This document shows positions 1 to 5,846 of a stretch of DNA of 7,168 bases, one piece after another. The translations under genes were made by a program, and so were the position numbers. Under the pieces are notes generated by a model. The model was given only the letters and a program-made list of their open reading frames with translations. It searched no databases and had not been told where the DNA came from. Source of the DNA: Parvularculaceae bacterium UBA4496 (lineage in GTDB: Bacteria > Pseudomonadota > Alphaproteobacteria > Caulobacterales > Parvularculaceae); contig DGNI01000151.1 of the NCBI GenBank assembly GCA_002388885.1, positions 31,670 through 38,837 of the forward strand, in the 5' to 3' direction. Every line of letters begins with the position of its first letter. Positions within the stretch are counted from its first letter, which is position 1.

Positions 1-462
1 ACAAGCTGGGGCAAGAAGCGTATTTCACCGCCGCAGTCGCGCTTAGACGAAGCGGCGAATTTCGGCCGATCGCGCGCAGAACCCGCAACGCCGGTATTCG
101 AGCGCGCCATGAATGACGGCGTCATGGCGCCGGCGCTCGCCAGCGCGCGCGAAGAATGGGCCGCCGATTGGGGCGCGCAAGGCGGCAAAGGCCGGGTTTC
201 GGAAAAGAACGCCGAAGTCATTATCGACCGGATCCTCAATCTCGCCGCCCGCTATTCGACGGACCTGCTCAATCCGCGGATCGTCGAGGTCTATACCAAG
301 AACCCGAAATCGGAACGCTGTCTTTCCATGGCGAAACTGACGCTCGATCAGTGTATCGCGGCGACGCGCACGCCCTATGAAGAAGCGTTCTGCCTCGGCG
401 AGCATGGGCTGATCGACGTCGCCTCCTGCAACGGCTGGATCGCCGACGCTGGCGCGAGTTAA
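1..462 (+). CDS. Unrecognised protein, 3' part of gene (5' end outside window)
   Basis: This reading frame is open from the first base of the window to a TAA at 460-462, giving 153 visible residues. I do not recognise the family. The last half has four cysteines (visible residues 107, 118, 131 and 143) at spacings of about 11-13 residues. That would suit two disulphides in an exported protein, but the N-terminus where a signal peptide would sit is missing. There is an ATG at 109, but no convincing ribosome binding site precedes it, and the frame upstream keeps a GC-leaning third position, so I treat it as internal. A competing frame (bases 3-113) ends in ATGAATGA across this ATG. If that frame is the real upstream gene, this one would be a 117-residue protein starting at 109. 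The gene is followed by a strong terminator at 480-512. Confidence 0.6.
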   Translation, partial: TSWGKKRISPPQSRLDEAANFGRSRAEPATPVFERAMNDGVMAPALASAREEWAADWGAQGGKGRVSEKNAEVIIDRILNLAARYSTDLLNPRIVEVYTKNPKSERCLSMAKLTLDQCIAATRTPYEEAFCLGEHGLIDVASCNGWIADAGAS

Positions 463-479
463 GTTTCATCCCGATACAG

Positions 480-512
480 AAAAAAAGGCCGCTCAAGTGA
501 GCGGCCTTTTTT
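480..512. terminator. Bidirectional intrinsic terminator between convergent genes
   Basis: A perfect 8-bp GC-rich stem (GGCCGCTC, 487-494, with GAGCGGCC, 499-506) closes a 4-base loop. It is flanked by seven A on the left and six T on the right. Both strands therefore read as stem plus U-tract. It lies 17 bp after the stop of the rightward gene and 20 bp after the stop of the leftward gene, so it can terminate both. Confidence 0.93.
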
Positions 513-532
513 GTTTGAAAGTTTTTTATGCA

Positions 533-2140
533 TTACCCCGGCGGGCAACGCGCGCCTTGCTCATTCCACTTATCAAAATTGCTGATGAATGTTGTATAAT
601 TATGCGGCGGCGCGGTCTCCAGCTGGCCGCCGCCGGGGCCGATCACATAGGCGGAGGCGACAGCCCAGAACAGACGGAAATCGCCGTGGAAGTGCTCCTC
701 GCGTAGATGCGCTGTCGGCAGGTTCGTCTTCATGCGCTGGCAGATGACGGCCGGCCAGTTATTCGGGTTGTCGTTGATGATCTGCGCCCAGTTGATGTTT
801 TGGGCTTGCGTTGGCGTCGCCCAGCGGCCTTCGCTGAAGTTCTGGATCTGACAATTCTGCGGCCCGCAGGCGTGGCAGTTTTGGCAACTGTGGATCTGCT
901 GGGTGGGATGCAGCGCGCTCGGCACGAGATACACTGTCCCCTCAATGCCGTTGTGATGGTCGTGGATTTTCGCCTGCGTATCCATGGCGTGGCATGACGT
1001 GCAGCGCGTGCTTGAAACCGACTTGCCGATCGTGGCGAGCCAGAAACTTTTCAGCTGCGCCGGGGGGACAATGTAGCTGTTTGAAACGAAATCGGCGCGC
1101 GGTCCGTATTCCGGCAAGGATGCCTGCGGCAGGTTCGGCAGCGCGATAATCCGGTCGCTTTGCGTTTGCCCCGGTTGCGTATCGCCGGGCGCAACGGCGC
1201 TTGTCTTGAACAGATTGTTCCGCCGCTCCAGTGGCGGGCGCCGGTTCGGCTGGGTGCGCGGCAGGCGCGGCACAACCGGATTCGATGGGCCGATCTGCAC
1301 TTCTGTCATTTCGAAATGAAGCGCTACATGCCAGACCGGATAAGGCGGCACGTAGGGAAACATCTTATCCGGATTAACAGCGATGATCATACAGCCTTCG
1401 TCGCCGGCCGTATCGACCCCATCAATCTCACAAGGATCGTCCAGCACCGCCACGAGATAATCGTCGCCGTTGATAACGGACTGCCCCTTGGTCAGGGGAA
1501 CATCGTTTATTTCGAGGCGGAATTTTCTGAGGTTCTCCGCGTCGAGATACATGCGCGCTTCTTCTGCAGGCATCGACGTCAAGCGGTAGTTTAACGTGAT
1601 CCACTCAACCGGCATATCGTAAAGCTCGCTCAACTCGCAAACATACGACTCGCAATTCCTGTGCAAGGTCTTGCCGGCGTTATGGTAATAAACCTGCGCC
1701 AGCCGGAGCGGGATAAGCTCGACAAGCGGCGCATCGTCGAACGCGACCGCCGGCCCAATGGCTTTCGACGTGTCGTTCGGGATTCTGAAGTCGTCAAAGT
1801 CATTGGCGCGCTGGCCGAGAATCGCATTCTTCGCAGCAGCGGTGAGATACGGATTGGACTTGACGTCCTCTTCCGCCGCCCAATCGTTAATGTCTCTGAT
1901 TGCCTCGGCCTTGCTCGCAGCGCTGACCTGTTGGCGGCGGTAGCGGTCTGAATAGCATGCGCTGATACAGGCGCGCTGATCGGCGTTTCGGCGGCAGAGC
2001 TGTTCGCAACTTTGCGTCAGTTCGAGATTCGATGATTGCGCCGCTGCGCGCGGGCGCAATTGGGCTTGAGTAGCGGTTACCGATAGCGCGCTGATGACGA
2101 TTGCGCATACGGCAAGCGCTAATGGCTTGAAAAATGACAC
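533..2140 (-). CDS. Exported protein with two CXXCH haem-binding motifs (cytochrome c-like C-terminal domain)
   Basis: The protein has 535 residues. I chose the GTG at 2138-2140 because a strong purine-rich site lies just upstream and the protein then opens with a textbook Sec signal peptide (hydrophobic core about 7-20, predicted cut after TQA, residue 26). The frame continues upstream to an ATG at 2242, but that would bury the signal. The mature N-terminus has a twin CX3C pattern (C45/C49 and C58/C62). A middle region of unknown fold (about 130-290) carries C163/C168 and C237/C250. A Pro/Arg/Gln-rich linker follows. The C-terminal part has CTSCH (380-384) and CQNCH (419-423), then C425 and C430, M470 as a possible haem ligand, and a final W-x6-C stretch (525-532). 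These motifs indicate covalent haem c, so periplasmic electron transfer is likely. The partner and substrate are unknown. The second motif is unusually cysteine-dense. Confidence 0.8.
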   Translation of the reverse strand: MSFFKPLALAVCAIVISALSVTATQAQLRPRAAAQSSNLELTQSCEQLCRRNADQRACISACYSDRYRRQQVSAASKAEAIRDINDWAAEEDVKSNPYLTAAAKNAILGQRANDFDDFRIPNDTSKAIGPAVAFDDAPLVELIPLRLAQVYYHNAGKTLHRNCESYVCELSELYDMPVEWITLNYRLTSMPAEEARMYLDAENLRKFRLEINDVPLTKGQSVINGDDYLVAVLDDPCEIDGVDTAGDEGCMIIAVNPDKMFPYVPPYPVWHVALHFEMTEVQIGPSNPVVPRLPRTQPNRRPPLERRNNLFKTSAVAPGDTQPGQTQSDRIIALPNLPQASLPEYGPRADFVSNSYIVPPAQLKSFWLATIGKSVSSTRCTSCHAMDTQAKIHDHHNGIEGTVYLVPSALHPTQQIHSCQNCHACGPQNCQIQNFSEGRWATPTQAQNINWAQIINDNPNNWPAVICQRMKTNLPTAHLREEHFHGDFRLFWAVASAYVIGPGGGQLETAPPHNYTTFISNFDKWNEQGARCPPG

Positions 2141-2144
2141 GCGG

Positions 2145-2155
2145 CTCCCCTCCCC
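2145..2155 (-). promoter_or_regulatory. Strong ribosome binding site fixing a GTG start
   Basis: On the minus strand GGGGAGGGGAG ends 4 bases before the GTG at 2140. The core AGGGG is about 6 bases from it. This purine run supports the GTG start of the dihaem protein gene over the more upstream ATG at 2242. Confidence 0.7.
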
Positions 2156-2236
2156 ATTGAATGACAATGACTGTAGTGGAACGCAACAGAAAGCGGCTGC
2201 GGAAGATTTGTCCGTAAACAGACAGTCACGCAGCAT

Positions 2237-2253
2237 CCGCATAAATCATGCGG
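2237..2253. repeat. Perfect 6-bp inverted repeat upstream of the dihaem gene
   Basis: CCGCAT (2237-2242) and ATGCGG (2248-2253) are perfect inverted copies around a 5-base AT-rich centre. The repeat lies about 100 bp upstream of the GTG start at 2140. It could be an operator or a small hairpin in a leader RNA. The sequence alone does not decide between these, and no matching regulator is adjacent. Confidence 0.4.
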
Positions 2254-2289
2254 GGTATTTGCTCTTTTCCGAAAGAAGTGTCGCGCCCG

Positions 2290-2336
2290 GGCACTGGCCG
2301 GTCAAGCTGGAAAACCGGTCAGTGTGCCTATTTTTT
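2290..2336 (+). terminator. Terminator-like hairpin on the plus strand with no plus-strand gene in front
   Basis: GGCAC (2290-2294) pairs with GTGCC (2324-2328). TGGCCGGT (2295-2302) pairs with ACCGGTCA (2314-2321) with one G-U. A 2-base bulge lies between the two stem parts and the loop is 11 bases. TATTTTTT follows at once (2329-2336). On the minus strand no T-tract follows, so the element points rightward. Both flanking genes are leftward, so either an unannotated plus-strand RNA ends here or the dyad serves as an operator. Confidence 0.45.
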
Positions 2337-2359
2337 CATAACGCGGGACAGCCTTGACT

Positions 2360-2719
2360 TTACGCTAACGCTTTCTTTTTTCTGCGCTTTAATTTTTTGC
2401 CGACGGCGGCGATGGCCTCGATGGCGGGAAGTAGCTCACGGCCTTCTCGCGTCAGGGAATATTCGACCGACGGCGGCGAGGTCGGCTTCACCGCGCGGTC
2501 GATGACGCCCTTTTCCTCCATCTCTTTTAACCGTGTCGTCAGAATTTTCGCCGAGACGCCCGGCATGTCGAGCATGAGTTCGGAAAACCGCCGCGGGCCG
2601 GCGCTCAGATTCCAGATGATGTTCGGCGTCCAGGCGCCGCCGATGACTGACAGGCACTCCGATAGCGGGCAGTCGTGTGGCGCAGGCGGGCTCAAGTTTT
2701 TTCGCATTTTAAGGGCCAT
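2360..2719 (-). CDS. HxlR-family winged-helix transcriptional regulator
   Basis: The protein has 119 residues, the usual length for this family of MarR-like DNA-binding proteins. It shows the family signature near the N-terminus: CPLSECLSVIGGAW (17-30), where family members typically have CP...IGGKW. The recognition helix region is about 55-73 (VSAKILTTRLKEMEEKG) and the wing about 82-96 (PSVEYSLTREGRE). Cys17 occupies the position that acts as a redox or electrophile sensor in studied members such as YodB and HypR. The C-terminus is very basic (KKLKRRKKK). The ATG at 2719 has GAGGT about 11 bases upstream; an ATG four codons later has no better site. It is divergent from the glutathione transferase operon, so control of that operon and of itself is the natural inference. 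The usual lysine of GGKW is alanine here. Confidence 0.93.
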   Translation of the reverse strand: MALKMRKNLSPPAPHDCPLSECLSVIGGAWTPNIIWNLSAGPRRFSELMLDMPGVSAKILTTRLKEMEEKGVIDRAVKPTSPPSVEYSLTREGRELLPAIEAIAAVGKKLKRRKKKALA

Positions 2720-2772
2720 GGGACGGACTTACCTCGGCGTTATCAGGTAACCGGATGGAAACCTGGTTCTTT

Positions 2773-2821
2773 AGTATCACGAATTTATGAAGTTTACAAA
2801 AGTAACCTCTGTTCCTAGATG
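2773..2821. promoter_or_regulatory. Divergent promoter region with a candidate HxlR operator
   Basis: The spacer holds a TTAC-aaaa-GTAA dyad at 2794-2805. On the plus strand TTTACA (2793-2798) followed after 17 bp by TAGATG (2816-2821) is a plausible promoter for the GST operon. On the minus strand TTGTAA (2799-2794) followed after 15 bp by GATACT (2778-2773) is a plausible promoter for the regulator. The dyad overlaps both -35 boxes, as expected for a site that represses both genes. The -10 matches are weak (3/6 and 4/6), so the exact boxes are tentative. Confidence 0.45.
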
Positions 2822-2868
2822 AGCGGGCGTCAACCCGGCGAAGACCGCAACCCGCAAACAGGAGAAAC

Positions 2869-3495
2869 ATGATGAAATTGTATTACAAACCCGGCGCCTG
2901 CTCGCTCGCATCGCACATTGCGCTCAACGAAGCGAACGCGAATTTCACGATCGAAAAAGTCGACACCAAGGCGGGCCGGACCGAAACCGGCGAAAATTAT
3001 GCGGATATCCATCCGAACGGCTATGTCCCAGCGCTGAAACTCGACAGCGGCGACATCCTGACCGAAGGTCCGGCGATTTTGCAATTCATCGCCGACACCA
3101 ACAACGCCGCCAATCTCGCGCCGGCGAACGGCACGGTCGAACGCGCGCGCGTCAATGGCTTCCTCAACTATGTGGGCAGCGAGCTGCATATTTCGTTTCA
3201 CCCGTTTTTCAGCGGCAAGGAGCTTGATGCTGATGCGCGCGCGGCAGCGGAGGCCGGCGTTGCAAAGCGCTTCAACTATCTTGATGAAGTTCTTTCCGAT
3301 GGCCGCAAGTTTTTGACGGGTGATCGGTTCACGGTGGCTGATGCTTATCTCTTTGTGGTCGCCAACTGGACGAACTTCGTGAAGATCGACCTCAACCAGT
3401 GGCCGAATATCGCGAAATTCGTTGCGCGCGTCGCCGAACGCCCTGCGGTGCAAAAAGCGCTCGCCGCCGAAGGCCTTCTGCAAAAAGCCGCGTAG
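2869..3495 (+). CDS. gstA: Beta-class glutathione S-transferase
   Basis: This cytosolic enzyme conjugates glutathione to electrophiles or reduces mixed disulphides. The first residues, KLYYKPGACSLASHIALNEA, closely match E. coli GstA. The N-terminal thioredoxin fold (about 1-82) carries catalytic Cys11, the cis-proline motif VPAL (53-56) and the glutathione-binding TEG (65-67). The helical C-terminal domain (about 90-208) carries His107 and the N-capping box FTVADAY (154-160). There are two adjacent ATG codons, at 2869 and 2872. The second puts cysteine and histidine at the canonical positions 10 and 106 and lies 7 bases from the GGAG at 2861-2864, so 2872 may be the true start. It is the first gene of a three-gene operon divergent from an HxlR regulator. 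The substrate is not readable from sequence. Confidence 0.95.
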   Translation: MMKLYYKPGACSLASHIALNEANANFTIEKVDTKAGRTETGENYADIHPNGYVPALKLDSGDILTEGPAILQFIADTNNAANLAPANGTVERARVNGFLNYVGSELHISFHPFFSGKELDADARAAAEAGVAKRFNYLDEVLSDGRKFLTGDRFTVADAYLFVVANWTNFVKIDLNQWPNIAKFVARVAERPAVQKALAAEGLLQKAA

Positions 3496-3506
3496 GACAC
3501 TTTCTC

Positions 3507-3890
3507 GTGACTGACGCGTTCGCAGCAATCACAAAAGCGCTGCAAACCTATTACGACGGTCTTTATCATTGCGACGCCGCTTTGCTGAAGACCGTCTTTC
3601 ATGAAGACGCGCATTACCACACCACATCGCCCGGCGAGCATCTTCATTATGATATGAAGACCTATATGAACGTCATAGCCGAGCGCACGCCGCCGGCGAA
3701 AACCGGCGACGCCTATGGCTATGAAGTCGAAACGGTCCTCATCACCGGCGACGACACGGCGTTCGCCGTGCTCAAATGCGCGATGATGGGCAAGCGCTTC
3801 ACCGACTTTCTGTCATTCATCCGCGACGGCGGCGAATGGCGGATCATTGCGAAAGTTTTTCACTACGATCTCATTGAGGACAAAACCTGA
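3507..3890 (+). CDS. NTF2-like protein, probably lumazine-binding-type (SnoaL/DUF4440-like fold)
   Basis: The protein has 127 residues. I chose the GTG at 3507 because it falls 11 bp after the transferase stop, has AGGA (3494-3497, overlapping that stop) 9 bases upstream, and begins a typical NTF2-like start. The longer frame to 3399 would run deep inside the transferase gene and add an arginine-rich non-coding-looking stretch. The fold pattern is an N-terminal helix ITKALQTYYDGLY (8-20), then LLKTVFHEDAHYHTT (26-40), then three to four beta strands ending in WRIIAKVFHYD (111-121). This resembles the putative lumazine-binding members of the NTF2 superfamily. These proteins are small cone-shaped ligand binders or enzymes, and no catalytic role can be assigned. 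The stop overlaps the next start by one base (TGATG), which implies translational coupling. Confidence 0.82.
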   Translation: MTDAFAAITKALQTYYDGLYHCDAALLKTVFHEDAHYHTTSPGEHLHYDMKTYMNVIAERTPPAKTGDAYGYEVETVLITGDDTAFAVLKCAMMGKRFTDFLSFIRDGGEWRIIAKVFHYDLIEDKT

Positions 3891-4099
3891 TGCCTTACGT
3901 CAACATCAAGATCACCCGCGAAGGCGGTACGACGCCCGCGCAAAAAGCCGAACTGATCAAGGGAACGACGGACCTGCTTCAGCGCGTTCTTGACAAAGAT
4001 CCCGCCACCACCTTTGTCGTCATCAACGAAGTCGAAATGGAAGACTGGGGCGTTGGCGGTCTGCCGGTGGAGGAATACCGCAAGCAAGCGGCCAAATAA
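3890..4099 (+). CDS. 4-oxalocrotonate tautomerase-family protein
   Basis: The protein has 69 residues, the normal size of a single-domain member. It starts MPYVNIKITREGG, so removal of Met leaves the N-terminal proline that acts as the general base in this superfamily. The beta-alpha-beta layout is clear: strand 2-8, helix about 16-34 (PAQKAELIKGTTDLLQRVL), strand TFVVINEVE (41-49). The loop WGVGGLPVEEYRK follows, where relatives carry a similar Gly-rich turn. Enzymes of this kind tautomerise 2-hydroxymuconate or related enols and usually assemble as hexamers. The true substrate is unknown here, and no aromatic meta-cleavage genes are nearby. It is the last gene of the operon and its ATG shares one base with the stop of the gene before. 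Confidence 0.92.
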   Translation: MPYVNIKITREGGTTPAQKAELIKGTTDLLQRVLDKDPATTFVVINEVEMEDWGVGGLPVEEYRKQAAK

Positions 4100-4100
4100 G

Positions 4101-4138
4101 AAAACCGGCGCCGGGGGGAGAGAGAATTGCGGCGCCGG
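4101..4138 (-). terminator. Intrinsic terminator of the leftward coiled-coil gene
   Basis: CCGGCGCCG (4105-4113) and CGGCGCCGG (4130-4138) form a 9-bp stem around a 16-base loop. Read leftward, the stem is followed by TTTTCTTATT, which makes a terminator for the gene ending at 4182. Read rightward, no T-tract follows, so the tautomerase operon has a hairpin but no obvious U-run. Confidence 0.65.
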
Positions 4139-4148
4139 CTCATGTTCC

Positions 4149-4172
4149 GGCGATACGGGGACCGTATTCGCC
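4149..4172. repeat. Second hairpin in the convergent gap
   Basis: GGCGATACGG (4149-4158) and CCGTATTCGCC (4162-4172) pair along the full arm with one bulged base and a tiny 3-base loop. It lies just after the stop of the leftward gene and has no T-tract on either strand. It could stabilise the 3' ends of transcripts from either side. Confidence 0.5.
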
Positions 4173-4181
4173 AGAAGGGGA

Positions 4182-4793
4182 TTAATTCATCTCGACGAAT
4201 TCGATTTTTTCGTCGGCCTCGTCATGGGTCTGCGGCTCGGCCAAGCTGACGCCTGAAGCTTCAAGTTCGGCGCGGCGCATTTTTTCACGGCCCGTAACCA
4301 CTTGCTCTTCGCCGTTGCGCACAGCAGAGGCGGCAGCGGCGATTTTCACTTCAGCCTCACGCACCTTGTCGCTGGCCTTGCCCAGGGCTTCGACTTCGTC
4401 TTTCCAGCCATCGAGCGCTTTTGCAGCCAGCTTCATGGCGCCTGCGCCTTCGCCAGGCGTTTCAGCGAGGCCGATATTGCCCGCGACTGTTACGAACTGG
4501 GCGCGGCGGTCATCGGCTTTGGCGGCGAGTTTCGCCTGTTTTTCTTCCGCCTTGCGCAAATCCTTGCGGGCGGATTTGTCCTGCTTGCGCGCATCTTCGA
4601 TGAGCGCAAGACCGGCGAATTCCTGACGCTTGCCGTCTTCCCACTGGGTCGCGAGCATTGGCGCGTTTTCGGCCTGGCTCATGGAAATGGTCACGGGCGC
4701 GGTGATCGTCTTGATTTTGCCGGCGTGCGCGGCAAGCGGCGCGGCGGCAATCAATAGCGCCAGCGCGGCGGTGTTGAACAATCTGGTTTTCAT
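4182..4793 (-). CDS. Secreted, cysteine-free, probably coiled-coil protein of unknown function
   Basis: The protein has 203 residues. The ATG at 4793 has a perfect AGGAGG (4804-4799) 5 bases upstream. It begins a clear Sec signal peptide (MKTRLFNTAA, then a leucine/alanine core, cut after AHA at residue 24). An in-frame extension to 5090 would overlap the divergent LysR gene and hide the signal. The mature part is rich in Ala, Glu, Lys and Asp and has no cysteine. Residues 62-100 and 125-178 have the charged and alanine pattern of long amphipathic helices, so a two-segment helical hairpin or coiled coil in the periplasm is likely. No lipobox and no other membrane segment is visible. I do not recognise the family. 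It is divergent from a LysR-type regulator, which may control it. Confidence 0.85.
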   Translation of the reverse strand: MKTRLFNTAALALLIAAAPLAAHAGKIKTITAPVTISMSQAENAPMLATQWEDGKRQEFAGLALIEDARKQDKSARKDLRKAEEKQAKLAAKADDRRAQFVTVAGNIGLAETPGEGAGAMKLAAKALDGWKDEVEALGKASDKVREAEVKIAAAASAVRNGEEQVVTGREKMRRAELEASGVSLAEPQTHDEADEKIEFVEMN

Positions 4794-4798
4794 CTGGG

Positions 4799-4804
4799 CC
4801 TCCT
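4799..4804 (-). promoter_or_regulatory. Consensus ribosome binding site
   Basis: AGGAGG on the minus strand lies 5 bases before the ATG at 4793. It decides the start of the coiled-coil protein gene. Confidence 0.85.
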
Positions 4805-4864
4805 GTCGGCTCGAATTTCCGGGAATATCCCGTTCGAGACTGAATATCGGGGCTAGCCATGATG

Positions 4865-4913
4865 TATTCAAACGAATATAATTGCATGATAATATCGGAT
4901 TTAGCGAATTATA
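4865..4913. promoter_or_regulatory. AT-rich divergent promoter region with dyads
   Basis: The 124-bp spacer between the LysR gene and the coiled-coil gene carries TATAAT on the plus strand (4877-4882) and TATAAT on the minus strand (4913-4908). Two dyads lie in it: TATTC-N4-GAATA (4865-4878) and GATA-A-TATC (4888-4896). The first overlaps the plus-strand -10, as an autoregulatory site would. No good -35 box accompanies either -10. Binding by the neighbouring LysR protein is inferred from position only. Confidence 0.45.
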
Positions 4914-4917
4914 GAAT

Positions 4918-5793
4918 ATGGACGTCACCCAAGCCAGGACTTTCCTCGCGATTATCGAAGGCGGCAATTTCCTTGCGGCCGCCCGGCGCGTGCACGTCAC
5001 CCAGTCGACGGTGAGCGCGCGGATCAAGGCGCTGGAGGAACAGCTCGGCAAAGCGTTGTTCGTTCGCTCAAAGGCGGGCTGTACGCTCACCGCCGCGGGC
5101 CGCCATTTTCACCGCTACGCACAATCCATGGTCAGGGTCTGGGAAGAGGCGAAACATCAGGTCGCGGTGCCTGCCGATTTTGACGACACGCTGATCGTCG
5201 GCGGGCAATACAGCCTGTGGAACCGGCTCCTCCTGCGCTGGGTTCCGGCGTTTCAGGCTGCGGCGCCGCGTATCGCGCTGCGTTGTGAAATCGGCATGCC
5301 GCAACGCCTGATGCGGGAGATGACTGAGGGGGTGATGGACCTTGCGGTCATTTATCGCCCCGAGCACCGGCCTGGCGTGAAAGTCAAAGAATTATTCGAG
5401 GACAGACTAATTCTGGTCACCGCCGATCCGGCCCGGCCATTTGAGCAGAATTACGTTTTTATCGACTGGGGCGACGCCTTTCGCGATGCGCACGCTCTCG
5501 CTTTTCCGCATCTTCACAATCCCGGCCTGACGCTCGACCTTGGCGCGCTCGGCGTCAACCTGCTCATCAACCGGAAAGCGTCCGGCTATTTCCCCGAGCG
5601 AATCGTGCAGCCGCATATCGACGGCGGCCTTCTTGCGCGCGTTCCTGACACGCCGGATTTCTCCTACCCGGCATACGCCGTTTATCAGGAAAACTTCTCG
5701 TCGCCGGAAATTATGGAATGCGCACTCGCCCTGCTCGATGAAACGGCGCGGCAGGCGGTGGACGGCACGCTGCCGCCGCCCTTCTGGACTTGA
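4918..5793 (+). CDS. LysR-type transcriptional regulator
   Basis: The protein has 291 residues, typical for the family. Residues 1-60 form the winged helix-turn-helix, with the signature FLAAARRVHVTQSTVSARIKALEEQLG (18-44) and the wing LFVRSKAGCTLTAAG. A linker helix follows to about 88. The effector domain (about 91-280) shows the two-lobed pattern: TLIVGGQYSL opens the first lobe, GVMDLAVIYRP (138-148) ends its core, LILVTAD follows, and a second lobe leads to the return strand near 240. The inducer is not evident. The ATG at 4918 has no clear ribosome binding site. With the -10 at 4877-4882, the leader would be about 30 bases. It is divergent from the coiled-coil gene, its likeliest local target, and sits 53 bp before sufE on the same strand. 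Confidence 0.95.
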   Translation: MDVTQARTFLAIIEGGNFLAAARRVHVTQSTVSARIKALEEQLGKALFVRSKAGCTLTAAGRHFHRYAQSMVRVWEEAKHQVAVPADFDDTLIVGGQYSLWNRLLLRWVPAFQAAAPRIALRCEIGMPQRLMREMTEGVMDLAVIYRPEHRPGVKVKELFEDRLILVTADPARPFEQNYVFIDWGDAFRDAHALAFPHLHNPGLTLDLGALGVNLLINRKASGYFPERIVQPHIDGGLLARVPDTPDFSYPAYAVYQENFSSPEIMECALALLDETARQAVDGTLPPPFWT

Positions 5794-5846
5794 AGCGCGC
5801 GCCCCGCCGCATTGCCAAAGCGAACCCGAGCCCCTATCTCCCGCCC

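Noticed and set aside
43..405. Leftward open frame of 120 codons near the left edge
   Set aside because: It is antisense to the first rightward gene, which ends at a strong terminator, and it shows no recognisable domain.
1160..1594. Rightward open frame of 144 codons
   Set aside because: It lies antisense inside the dihaem protein gene, has no ribosome binding site and gives an Arg-rich composition typical of a shadow frame.
3399..3506. N-terminal extension of the NTF2-like protein into the GST gene
   Set aside because: The added residues are Arg-rich and come from an off-frame reading of the GST gene. The GTG at 3507 fits spacing and fold.
2830..3528. Leftward open frame of 232 codons
   Set aside because: It is antisense to the whole GST gene, whose product matches beta-class transferases residue for residue at the active site. 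It has no recognisable domain and arises from the GC-rich codon pattern.
4302..4757. Rightward open frame of 151 codons
   Set aside because: It is antisense to the coiled-coil gene, which has a perfect ribosome binding site and a signal peptide. The antisense product shows no family features.
4794..5090. N-terminal extension of the coiled-coil protein up to 5090
   Set aside because: It would overlap the LysR coding region on the other strand and place the signal peptide in the middle of the protein. The ATG at 4793 has AGGAGG.
5790..5846. TTG start for SufE overlapping the LysR stop
   Set aside because: It would add a basic extension not typical of SufE, and the ATG at 5847 gives the normal length. 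It was not fully excluded, as neither start has a clear ribosome binding site.
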